Shown here: piece by piece, positions 25,953 to 34,340 of the stretch | How the letters are laid out: every line of letters starts with the position of its first letter | Numbering within the stretch: position 1 is the first letter of the stretch | Assembly: GCA_964454335.1 (NCBI GenBank) | Contig: CAYVVT010000005.1 | Span: 1 to 64,000 of the forward strand | Length of the DNA: 64,000 bases | Source of the DNA: CAYVVT01 sp964454335 | GTDB lineage: Bacteria; Fidelibacterota; UBA8477; JABMPR01 | Reading direction: 5' to 3' | Position numbers and translations under genes: made by a program | The notes under the pieces: generated by a model | The model's input: the letters and a program-made list of their open reading frames with translations, nothing else | Database searches by the model: none | Told to the model about the DNA's origin: nothing

Positions 25953-26019
25953 TTTATTCGGCACAAATTATCTTCAAAATTCAGTTAGTCAAACCGCTGC
26001 ACCAGGATGAGATACATGC

Positions 26020-28260
26020 ATGGACGCTGAACGGAATAAACTCATCTCAGATCTCCAGGATCAGGTTAAAAATTTAACTCTGGAGCTGAATCGCCGTGAG
26101 TGGCGGTTTGAAGCCCTGGTGGAAAACCTGCACGTTGCGGTCTTTCGGAACACACCCGGACAAACGGGCAAATTCATTGACGTGAACGATGCCTTCATCG
26201 AGATGTTCGGATTCGACAGTCGGCAGGAGATGCTGGACCTCGATGTTGCCGATCTCTACCAGGATCCTGCCGACCGTACAGCATATAACGAAACCATGCT
26301 CAAGCGCAGCGAGATCCGCAATGCCATCGTTCATCTGAAGAAGAAATCCGGTGAGCTCATCATCGGCCGTGTCAGCAGCATTGCAGTTGAGAACGAAGCT
26401 GGAGAGGTCCTGCATTATGATGGGATCGTGGAGGATGTCACTGAAGAATACGCCCTGCGGGATCGCCTGGAGTTGGCGCGGAAAAGGATCCAGGAGGAAC
26501 ATGGTATGTTCCTGGATGGTCCCGTGATGCTCTTTCGCTGGAGCCCTCCGGCGGAACAACCCCTGGAATTCGTTTCCAAGAATGTTAAAAGCATCCTCGG
26601 GTACAGTGCGGACGATTTTCTCAAGGGTAAGATCTTTTTCAATGACCTGATCCATGAGGATGACCGGGAGAACTTCACAGCGGAGATCAGGGATTATGTA
26701 AAGAAAGGCACGGACAGCTATGTGCAATCGCCATACCGTCTACGCCGGACAGATGGCAGCTATCTGTGGGTTCTGGACCATACTCAGGTCAGCCGCGATG
26801 AGAACGGCGAGCCCCTGTCTTTCCTGGGTCACGTCATTGATATCGATGAGTATAAGATCGCCCAGGATGAGCTCATTGCCAGCGAGCAGCGCTATCGTAA
26901 CCTTATCCACCGCTCTCCAGTCGGCATCGTTCAGGTCGACAAGCTTGGCAATGTCCTGGACATCAATCCCAGCATGCTGGAGATCCTGGGAGCACCTTCC
27001 GCGGAAGCAACCAGGGAGATCAATGTATTCAATTTTCCAACCATTGAAGCCACCGGGATTGTCTATCGCCTGAGGATGACACTGGAAACGGGGACACCGG
27101 CAGAATTCGAAACTCCATACACCTCGATCTGGGGAAAATCGACATATCTCCGAGGGGTTTGCGGACCGATAATGAATTCTACCGGTGAGATCACGGCCCT
27201 ACAGATCTATATACAGGATATATCGGATCAACGGGCAGCGCTTACAGCACTTGAGGCATCCGAGCGGCGCCTCCGTGAAGCCGGTCGCATGGCCCGGATG
27301 GGGACCTGGGAACTGGATGTAAGGGCGAAGGAACTGCTCTGGTCGGAGATGATGTATGAGATCTTCGGCGTGGACAAGAACTTCAAACCCAGTCAGCAAA
27401 ACGTCGCGAAACTTGTGCATCCTGAGGACCGTGAAAGCTTTCAGATGGATTTCCAGGCACTGATGCAGGGCCGGCGTGCGGAAGAGGAGTTCCCACGCAG
27501 GATCGTCTGGCCTGATGGTGAGATACGCCATGTGGTTTCGAAAGCCCAACCCATTACCAATGCAGAGGGTGAGGTCGTACTATTACTTGGTTTTACCCAG
27601 GATGTGTCTGTACAACACCAGATACAGCGACAACTGAAGATCTCACTGCAGGAAAAAGAAACCCTGTTAAGAGAGATCCACCACCGCGTGAAGAACAATA
27701 TGCAGGTGATCAGCTCACTACTGAACATGCAGGCGGACCAGGCTGCAGATGATTTCATTAGTGAACAGTTTGCCAAGATCCAGGCCCGGATCAGGACGAT
27801 GTCCCTGGTCCACGAGAAACTCTTTCAATCAGAGAGTTATGCTGAAATTGATTTCGGCATTTACCTGGAGAGTCTTATCACCGAACTGGCCCGTTTTCAC
27901 GAGCTGGATCAAAATCGGATAAAGCTGACAGTCAATGTAGATAATGTTCCCCTCGACATCAGCAGAGCGATCCCCTGTGGATTAATAGTGAACGAGCTGA
28001 TGACCAACTCCATGAAATATGCTTTTCCTGATTCCAAGCGCGGTAATCTGGGGATCTACCTGGGCCAGGAAGATCAGGATACCGTCTTGAGGATCAGCGA
28101 TGACGGGGTTGGTCTACCTGGGGATATCGACATCAGTGAAACGGAGTCACTTGGTCTGCGAATAGTCAGGATCCTCTGTGAACAGCTGAAGGGCACGCTG
28201 GAGGTTACAAATGAGAGGGGCTCTATATTCATCATCAGATTTCCCCTGGATTCGGCATAA
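26020..28260 (+). CDS. Multi-PAS sensor histidine kinase, HisKA_2 type
   Basis: A 746-aa cytoplasmic sensor kinase with no membrane segment. A short N-terminal coiled coil is followed by four PAS-like domains at about 25-150, 165-285, 292-410 and 425-540 (note FIEMFGFDSRQEML, VKSILGYSADDFL, MLEILGAPSAE, MYEIFGVDKNF). The phosphoacceptor is His554 or His555 in LREIHHRVKNNMQVISSLLN, typical of HisKA_2 kinases. The HATPase domain has NELMTNSMKYAF, DDGVGLP and LGLRIVRIL. No response regulator gene is adjacent, so the partner is elsewhere. Signal unknown. Confidence 0.9.
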   Translation: MDAERNKLISDLQDQVKNLTLELNRREWRFEALVENLHVAVFRNTPGQTGKFIDVNDAFIEMFGFDSRQEMLDLDVADLYQDPADRTAYNETMLKRSEIRNAIVHLKKKSGELIIGRVSSIAVENEAGEVLHYDGIVEDVTEEYALRDRLELARKRIQEEHGMFLDGPVMLFRWSPPAEQPLEFVSKNVKSILGYSADDFLKGKIFFNDLIHEDDRENFTAEIRDYVKKGTDSYVQSPYRLRRTDGSYLWVLDHTQVSRDENGEPLSFLGHVIDIDEYKIAQDELIASEQRYRNLIHRSPVGIVQVDKLGNVLDINPSMLEILGAPSAEATREINVFNFPTIEATGIVYRLRMTLETGTPAEFETPYTSIWGKSTYLRGVCGPIMNSTGEITALQIYIQDISDQRAALTALEASERRLREAGRMARMGTWELDVRAKELLWSEMMYEIFGVDKNFKPSQQNVAKLVHPEDRESFQMDFQALMQGRRAEEEFPRRIVWPDGEIRHVVSKAQPITNAEGEVVLLLGFTQDVSVQHQIQRQLKISLQEKETLLREIHHRVKNNMQVISSLLNMQADQAADDFISEQFAKIQARIRTMSLVHEKLFQSESYAEIDFGIYLESLITELARFHELDQNRIKLTVNVDNVPLDISRAIPCGLIVNELMTNSMKYAFPDSKRGNLGIYLGQEDQDTVLRISDDGVGLPGDIDISETESLGLRIVRILCEQLKGTLEVTNERGSIFIIRFPLDSA

Positions 28261-28321
28261 AAATGGTACCCTTTTCAATTTCGACGATAATCTTTACGAT
28301 TATACAGGAGTGACCTTTACC

Positions 28322-29410
28322 ATGAAACGAGTCTGGATCTCAATTGCCGTACTCATCGTATCATTCACGATGTCGGACCTTTCTGCTGATTCCCGGGAGG
28401 ATCCGGCCGAGATCGTTGCCCGCCTTAATGATAACTATTTCTTTGACTCCAGGATCTGGTATCAGGATCTCAAGGCGGAATTAGAGGGTAATGTGGTCAT
28501 ACTGACCGGTGAGAGTTTCTATTCCCGCTCCGTTCAAACCGCCATCAAAACTTTGAAAAAGGCTGGATACAAGCGTGTGAAAGACAGGGTGACCATGCTG
28601 CCCGATACCGCAGCAGGAGAAGGGAATTACGGTGTCGTTCGTGTAACCAGGGTAATGGGCACCTATTCACCTGTAGATGTGGCTGAATTCAAAGATCAGG
28701 CCACAGAACTGATCTATGGCGATCCGGTTCGTTTCATCCGCTCCACCGAGAAGCATTTCCAGGTCCAGTCACCCGAGGGATATCTATGCTATATACCGAA
28801 GCAAACCGTACGACGCATGGATCTGAATGAATGGGACAGATATCATCAGGGTCCTTTCGCCATTTTCACCCAGTCCCATAAGCTCGGTGATGACATCACC
28901 ATCAACATGGGCAGCCGCCTGCCATATCTTGGAGATCAGAGCGTTCTCCTGGCGGACGGTAGTAGTCTCGAGCTTCCAGATATCCGGATCAAGATCATCA
29001 TACCTGTGGCCAATCCGGTTCGTGAGGAGATTGTCAACGATGCCAAAGGCTATCTGGGTCTACCATACGTCTGGGCCGGCCGGTCGGATGCAGGCGTGGA
29101 TTGTTCTGGTCTGCTCATCCAGAGTTATGGTATGAATGGACTGTTCCTACCGCGGGATTCGGACGAGATATCCAATGTCGGCCGCCTAATCGCATTTCCG
29201 GGATGGATGAGCGCACTGCTACCCGGGGACATGCTCTTTTTTGGCGGCTCACGACGGCTGGTGACGCACACGGGTATTTATATGGGTGAAGGATATTTCA
29301 TCCATTCCCATGGTGGCGGAACCGTGATCCAGAGTCTGGATCCAGAGGATCCCGAATACAACAAAGCTCAACATGAGAGCTTTCTTTTTGCACGACGACT
29401 GTTTGAATAA
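28322..29410 (+). CDS. Secreted NlpC/P60 cell-wall peptidase with SH3-like region
   Basis: A 362-aa exported protein. I chose the ATG at 28322, with AGGAG 11 nt upstream, which gives a signal peptide (MKRVWISIAVLIVSF...SADS). The middle contains SH3-like strands (FIRSTEKHFQVQSPEGYLCYIPKQTV). The C-terminal NlpC/P60 domain has catalytic Cys261 (VDCSGLL), His316 (VTHTGIYMG) and His328 (FIHSHG). It probably cuts peptide stems of peptidoglycan in the periplasm. The phosphoesterase gene follows almost at once. Confidence 0.88.
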   Translation: MKRVWISIAVLIVSFTMSDLSADSREDPAEIVARLNDNYFFDSRIWYQDLKAELEGNVVILTGESFYSRSVQTAIKTLKKAGYKRVKDRVTMLPDTAAGEGNYGVVRVTRVMGTYSPVDVAEFKDQATELIYGDPVRFIRSTEKHFQVQSPEGYLCYIPKQTVRRMDLNEWDRYHQGPFAIFTQSHKLGDDITINMGSRLPYLGDQSVLLADGSSLELPDIRIKIIIPVANPVREEIVNDAKGYLGLPYVWAGRSDAGVDCSGLLIQSYGMNGLFLPRDSDEISNVGRLIAFPGWMSALLPGDMLFFGGSRRLVTHTGIYMGEGYFIHSHGGGTVIQSLDPEDPEYNKAQHESFLFARRLFE

Positions 29411-29427
29411 GGAGTCCTACCTCGCCC

Positions 29428-30420
29428 CGAATCGCGTTCCTGGCAGATACCCACCTGGGCTTTGATCTCTCCCAGAAGCCCCGTATCATACGTCGACGTC
29501 GCGGTGAGGATTTTTTCCGCAATTACGCCCGGATCCTGGAGATCGTTGAGGAACGACAGGCAGATGTCCTTATCCATGGCGGGGATGTCTTCTTCCGATC
29601 AAAAGTTCCGGAGGCCATTGTTGCCAGAGCGTATGAACCATTACTGCCGCTGGCAGATGCAGGACTGCCCATCCTGTTGATCCCCGGGAACCATGAACGA
29701 TCGCATCTGCCGGAATCACCCCTGTTCCATCACCCCAACATTCACGTATTCAAAGAACCAGGAACTGTTGTATTGGAGATCGAGGGTTATCAGATTGCCT
29801 TTGGCGGCTTTCCCTTCGTTCGACACCAGGTTGGCCCTCTTTTCCCGCGCATCCTGAGCGAAACGGGCTTGCTTGATACAGGTGCTGATCTCAAGATCCT
29901 GTGTATGCATCAATCTGTTGATGGAGCCCGTGTCGGGCCAGTGGGATTTACCTTCAGGAAAGGTCGGGATGTCATTGGACTTGACCAACTCCCTCCTGAG
30001 ATCCCATTGGTGCTCAGTGGTCACATTCACCGACAACAGATCCTGCAGACGGCGGGTATGAGCAGGATCGTCTATCCGGGTTCCATCGAGCGGACCTCAT
30101 TTGCCGAGAAGGACGAGCGTAAGGGGTTCTATTTGATCAATATCCGGATGGCACAACCACCAGTTTTCGAGTTCGAATTCATCGATCTACAGGCACGTAC
30201 CATGGTGGATGTACGATTACCGCTGGATCTGGCTGACAGGCAATCGGCAATGGACTACATTGTGGATAGAAGCACCGAGGTACCAGTTGACAGCATTCTC
30301 CGTATCATCCCCCAGGATGAGGATCAAGCGAAATGGATCAGCGCACCAGTCCTCAGGGAGATCCTGCCGGACACCATGAACGTTGAGATCAGCAGACCCG
30401 GAACGGGCAGGCTGCCTTGA
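29428..30420 (+). CDS. SbcD/Mre11-like metallophosphoesterase, no recognisable start codon
   Basis: About 331 aa in one open frame. Calcineurin-like metal motifs are present: ADTHLGFD (29440-29463), HGGDVFF, IPGNHERS, and GHIHRQQ near residue 200. This resembles the nuclease domain of SbcD/Mre11, which usually starts MRIxHxADxHLG. Here the frame reads AGG AGT CCT ACC TCG CCC CGA ATC GCG TTC, with no ATG, GTG or TTG between the upstream stop (29404) and the metal motif. The first TTG (29677) falls after two metal motifs. AAGGAG at 29409-29414 is correctly placed for a start near 29425. Either a rare start codon is used or one base differs from the true sequence. The UvrC-like gene follows 1 nt later. 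Confidence 0.78.
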   Translation, partial: RIAFLADTHLGFDLSQKPRIIRRRRGEDFFRNYARILEIVEERQADVLIHGGDVFFRSKVPEAIVARAYEPLLPLADAGLPILLIPGNHERSHLPESPLFHHPNIHVFKEPGTVVLEIEGYQIAFGGFPFVRHQVGPLFPRILSETGLLDTGADLKILCMHQSVDGARVGPVGFTFRKGRDVIGLDQLPPEIPLVLSGHIHRQQILQTAGMSRIVYPGSIERTSFAEKDERKGFYLINIRMAQPPVFEFEFIDLQARTMVDVRLPLDLADRQSAMDYIVDRSTEVPVDSILRIIPQDEDQAKWISAPVLREILPDTMNVEISRPGTGRLP

Positions 30421-30421
30421 G

Positions 30422-31408
30422 ATGGGCCGGCAGAAACTGATCACACCGGAGGTCCACGCCCAGCTGCAGATGCTACCGCAACGTGCTGGGATCTACCTGT
30501 TCCTGGATGGGAATGGGGAAGTGTTGTACCTTGGTAAATCAGTGAATTTGCGCCGCCGGGTCAGCAGCTATTTCCATGGTGATCTCAGAGAACGAGATAC
30601 ACGGTACAGGCGTTTGGTCTCGGCCATCAGGCAGGTGAGGCATTTCAGGTGTTCCTCAAACCTTCTGGCACTCCTGCTGGAGGACACCCTGATCAAGGCC
30701 TACCATCCGCCCAACAACGTACGTCAGAAGAAGTACAAGGGTTATCAATACCTCCGGTTCACCACTGACCGGTATCCCCGTCTGGAAAATCTCTCTGAAT
30801 TACCAGAGGATCCCGGCGAGGTGTTTGGTCCCTTCCCAGACGGCTATTTCATAGAACGGATGGAAGCTTTCCTGGGACGCTATTTCGGTCTACGGAACTG
30901 CCGGGAGAGGGATCCCGTGGAATCATGTCTTCAGGCAGATCTGGGGCTATGCCTGGCCCCTTGCGTTGATGAGACTGGCGCGAAGGAATACGCCAGGATG
31001 ATCGAGCGGGTGAGAGGCTTTATTCGCGGGGACAGCAAGGATATTCTGAAACGTGTCAAGACCGAGATGACCACCGCTGCAACAGCGGAGAGTTTCGAAA
31101 CGGCAGCGCGCTGCCGGGATGACCTCCTCTTCGGTGAATCGTTCTTTCGCCGCCAGGCATTTACACACCAGTTCGCCAACCTGGAGCTGCAGATCCGCGA
31201 TCTCAGAGCAGGACAGCCGGATTATGTTTTTCACCACGGTAATCTGATCCGATTGAAAAAAAGGGGCAGCCCACTTCCCGGTGACAAAGCCCTGCTTGAG
31301 TTATGTACCGTTGGTGATCGCCGTTACCTGCTGGATCGTGCCCACATCGTCTTCAGCTGGTTGAAACGCCACAAACTGACCTCCGAGCACCAGTTTCTCA
31401 TCGCTTGA
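30422..31408 (+). CDS. GIY-YIG nuclease, half-length UvrC-like (Cho-type)
   Basis: A 328-aa protein matching the N-terminal half of UvrC. GIY at 23-25, YLG at 36-38 and NLRRRVSSYF make the GIY-YIG nuclease; LLLEDTLIKAYHPPNN matches the UvrC LIKxxxPxYN element. FGPFPDGYFIERMEAFLGRYFGLR and CLAPCV follow, as in UvrC. A helical part with a UVR-like ETAARCRDDL stretch completes it. The C-terminal RNase H-like incision domain of full UvrC (about 600 aa) is absent, so it resembles E. coli Cho. It starts 1 nt after the phosphoesterase stop; a joint repair role is inferred. Confidence 0.8.
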   Translation: MGRQKLITPEVHAQLQMLPQRAGIYLFLDGNGEVLYLGKSVNLRRRVSSYFHGDLRERDTRYRRLVSAIRQVRHFRCSSNLLALLLEDTLIKAYHPPNNVRQKKYKGYQYLRFTTDRYPRLENLSELPEDPGEVFGPFPDGYFIERMEAFLGRYFGLRNCRERDPVESCLQADLGLCLAPCVDETGAKEYARMIERVRGFIRGDSKDILKRVKTEMTTAATAESFETAARCRDDLLFGESFFRRQAFTHQFANLELQIRDLRAGQPDYVFHHGNLIRLKKRGSPLPGDKALLELCTVGDRRYLLDRAHIVFSWLKRHKLTSEHQFLIA

Positions 31409-31589
31409 GACGTATCCCTACAATAGCGGGGGATGATTGGAAGTGGAAACTGGGAATTGGACATATCTGCGACATGGAGCGGGCCCAGTACTTGATCAAC
31501 AGGGTTGTCGGTCCCTAGATCCAGACTCTCATGGGTAAAACGTAATTAAGATCCCTGCCCTGCTATCCCACTGCCGCACAGAACTTTGA

Positions 31590-32312
31590 TCAGGGATTTC
31601 TCAGGTATGGCCAGAAGAGATGTTCGAGGTCTTTGAGAGTACCTTCCACAGTCATGGGTACCATCTGGGCAAAGGTATCCAGAATGACCACTGCATTCAG
31701 ACTGGCATCCTGTGCTGTGGCAGATTGGAGCCGCTTGACCATCTTCCGGTTTATATGGTCGATGCGCTGGTAGATCTTTGTCAGACCTTCCATACTCCAA
31801 TCTGGTTCCATGCCGTTCCGCTGCCGGGTGTATTGAGCCAGCAGGTACATGGAAGTGGCGCGATACATGGTCTCACCGATGGTAGCGAAGGGGAGGTGGG
31901 AGCGGACCATGGGCCGCAGGTAGTCAAGATCCGGACATCCACTGGACACCATGATGATACCCAGAATGGAGCTGAGACCCTGCTGTACCGCGACATCATG
32001 ACGGACATATTCACGCTCATTTGTCTCAATGGAAACATCCGTCTGTTCATAAGAGACCGTATCACCGAAGCGTTTCACCAGATCGGTCAGGTTCACGGCT
32101 ACGGGGCAGTGTGAATGGCCTTCCGCCACCAATGGGCAGTTATCACAGATGCTGTGATCGATGCGGGTCCACTCAAGGTCCTCTGGTGTGCTTTCGCGCA
32201 GATAGACCAGACTGACAGGGTCGAGGTTGACTTCGAAAATGAAGCTTGTCCCATTCTTGAGGTTGAAATGGTACTTAAAGAAATGTGCTTCGTTCGTATC
32301 AGATGTTTTCAT
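31590..32312 (-). CDS. Conserved protein of unknown function with Cys-rich motif
   Basis: A 240-aa protein with an N-terminal beta-rich part (HFFKYHFNLKNGTSFIFEVNLD), a likely metal-binding cluster CDNCPLVAEGHSHCPVA near residue 56 (two Cys plus His/Cys), and a helical C-terminal half with SGCPDLDYLRPMVRSHLPF. The ETMYRATSMYLLAQY helix follows. The strong motifs suggest a conserved family of unknown function (it recalls DUF6901-type proteins, from memory and unverified). AGGTG precedes the ATG. It stands alone and is divergent from the next gene. Confidence 0.75.
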   Translation of the reverse strand: MKTSDTNEAHFFKYHFNLKNGTSFIFEVNLDPVSLVYLRESTPEDLEWTRIDHSICDNCPLVAEGHSHCPVAVNLTDLVKRFGDTVSYEQTDVSIETNEREYVRHDVAVQQGLSSILGIIMVSSGCPDLDYLRPMVRSHLPFATIGETMYRATSMYLLAQYTRQRNGMEPDWSMEGLTKIYQRIDHINRKMVKRLQSATAQDASLNAVVILDTFAQMVPMTVEGTLKDLEHLFWPYLRNP

Positions 32313-32474
32313 GGTTCACCTGTGTTGGAGTCAAAGATAATGACCACCGTTGACAATGAAATGCGAAATATCATATCCGTGTTCAGATCACCTGGAGTGG
32401 GAATCAATGCATAATTAAGTTGAACTCATCTTACCGTGAATTAACCTTACGGGCACCAGTATCGAGGATCTTCA

Positions 32475-32969
32475 ATGACCGAGGAGAAAAAAGTACGCAA
32501 GCGGCGAAAAACGAGTAAGAAGCCTTCGGTATTCAAGGAATTCCGATTCGAGATCACCGCAGGTAGTCTGTTCTTCCTGGGTTTATTCCTGCTTCTTGAG
32601 AACCTTGCGATCAAGGAAACGCTCTTTCAGCTGATCGTATCCGGTTTCAAGGGAATCACGAATGGCTTCATAGCACTACTCCGGGGAACCCAGACATTAT
32701 TTCTTCGGTTCGAAGGTTCGGATATCATCGGTTTTATATTCATCGTCATCGCCATGACGATGGTCATGCACCGCACCCGCGTCAAACTGATCAAACGCCA
32801 TGCTGAACTGAATAATTGTCCGGAATGCGGAGGAGAACTGCGGCATGTACACCGACGGCCGCATCATCGCGCTCTCAGTACATTGATGCATGTCAAGATC
32901 AGACGCTATGCTTGTAAACAATGTGATTTTACAGGGATCCGCATGAAGCGGCACGGTCGCCACGGTTGA
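32475..32969 (+). CDS. Small membrane protein with C-terminal zinc ribbon
   Basis: A 164-aa protein with a very basic N terminus (KKVRKRRKTSKK), two hydrophobic segments at about 29-58 and 84-98, then a zinc-ribbon-like pair CPECGG ... CKQCD in the last 60 residues, ending in a His/Arg-rich tail. No family was recognised. It is transcribed away from the preceding gene and 72 nt before the transporter gene. Confidence 0.7.
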   Translation: MTEEKKVRKRRKTSKKPSVFKEFRFEITAGSLFFLGLFLLLENLAIKETLFQLIVSGFKGITNGFIALLRGTQTLFLRFEGSDIIGFIFIVIAMTMVMHRTRVKLIKRHAELNNCPECGGELRHVHRRPHHRALSTLMHVKIRRYACKQCDFTGIRMKRHGRHG

Positions 32970-33041
32970 TATCAGATCCGACAGTATCTTTCACTGAACA
33001 GCTGCAATGTTTCAAAGGTTCTTTAAGACCCGGACCTGCCC

Positions 33042-34340
33042 ATGCCTGAATTCTTAAATCGATATCGGCGACTGCCCCGTTCCATTATCCTGATCATCGG
33101 TGCAGGTTTCCTGGTGAGCCTGGTAAATGCTGCCTTTATACTCATTCTCAATATCTACCTGCGTAAACTGGGTTACATCGATGAGGAGATAGCCGCCTAC
33201 AACAGCTATCGCTTTCTTGGTGTGCTTGTTTTCGGTTTTCCGCTGGGCTTTTTCATCAAAGGCAAGAAGCTGAAGCCCTTTTTCCTGGCTGGCACACTGA
33301 TCGTGCCTCTGGCGAGCCTCCTGGTCCTGTACTCTGTTCCCGCACGCATAGAGGGACTGATCATTACTGGATTCATACTCTGGGGCACAGGCATGATGCT
33401 TATGCATGTATGCAGTCTACCCTTCATCATGCGATCAGCTCCGGACGAGATCGTTTCCGAGGCCATCTCCCTGAATTTCTCCACATGGTCGCTAGCGATG
33501 ATCCTGTCGGGAGCGCTCATTGCCGTGCTGAGCAGGATCGGGCACTTCGATCTCTTTGCATGGTCCTTTACCTGGGACGAGCACCACATTTTGAAGCTCA
33601 TCGTATACGTCAGTCTCCTGGCGGTCGTTCTGATCCTGCGTCTAGAGGAAGCTGCTCCAAGATCCGCAAGCAGTCGATTTTTGCAGAATTTCAAGGCAAT
33701 CTTGCAGGATTACGATTGGATACTCATCCTGAAAGCCCTGACCCCCACGCTGATGATCGCAATCGGTGCCGGGTTGACCATTCCCTTCGTGAACCTGTTT
33801 TTCAATGGCGTCTTTCACCTGGATTCCGATGATTTCAGCCTCGTTGGTTCAGTAACGGCAGCTCTGGTATTCGCTTCTACGCTGGCTATTCCGGCGATCA
33901 AGCGGCGATTCGGATATCGGGTAGCCATTCTCACGACCCAGTGGATCGCCATCGCATTCCTGATCCTGCTTTCACTCACGGAATTGTTTGCCACACTTCC
34001 GGGCGCACTGGTGCTGGCTATATTCTGCTATATGCTCAGACAGCCCCTGATGAATATGGCTGGTCCCATGACCAGCGAACTTACGATGAAATATGTAGGT
34101 AAACGGAACCAGGAACTCATCTCGGCCATAACCTCTACAGCTTGGAGTGCCTCCTGGTTCATCAGCGCCAAGATATTCCAGTATCTGCGCGCCCTGGACC
34201 TGTTCTATTATCAGATCTTCCTCATCACGGCAAGCCTGTATGCAGTGGGAGTGATCCTCTACGCAAAGATCATCCAGGAGTATCAGCAGCGGGATCATAC
34301 AGAGATGCCCACGGATCATACCCGGAGCGAGCCATCATGA
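33042..34340 (+). CDS. MFS-type membrane transporter
   Basis: A 432-aa integral membrane protein with about 12 hydrophobic helices in two halves split by a polar loop near residue 205 (RLEEAAPRSASSRF). The topology suits the major facilitator superfamily, and KGKKLKPFFLAG after helix 2 resembles the short basic loop of that family. Substrate unknown. Its stop overlaps the ABC-F gene start as ATGA, so the two are probably co-translated. The C-terminal tail is polar. Confidence 0.75.
   Translation: MPEFLNRYRRLPRSIILIIGAGFLVSLVNAAFILILNIYLRKLGYIDEEIAAYNSYRFLGVLVFGFPLGFFIKGKKLKPFFLAGTLIVPLASLLVLYSVPARIEGLIITGFILWGTGMMLMHVCSLPFIMRSAPDEIVSEAISLNFSTWSLAMILSGALIAVLSRIGHFDLFAWSFTWDEHHILKLIVYVSLLAVVLILRLEEAAPRSASSRFLQNFKAILQDYDWILILKALTPTLMIAIGAGLTIPFVNLFFNGVFHLDSDDFSLVGSVTAALVFASTLAIPAIKRRFGYRVAILTTQWIAIAFLILLSLTELFATLPGALVLAIFCYMLRQPLMNMAGPMTSELTMKYVGKRNQELISAITSTAWSASWFISAKIFQYLRALDLFYYQIFLITASLYAVGVILYAKIIQEYQQRDHTEMPTDHTRSEPS

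Noticed and set aside
25920..26185. Frameshifted continuation of CheW running into the kinase gene
   Set aside because: The alternate frame is open for about 55 codons but shows no similarity to the C-terminal part of CheW.
29677..30420. Short phosphoesterase starting at TTG 29677
   Set aside because: This start would remove the first two metal-binding motifs, which are clearly encoded in the same open frame upstream.
31409..31589. Possible small gene or RNA between the UvrC-like gene and the minus-strand unknown
   Set aside because: No ribosome site, no family-like frame and no stable hairpin with T-run found.
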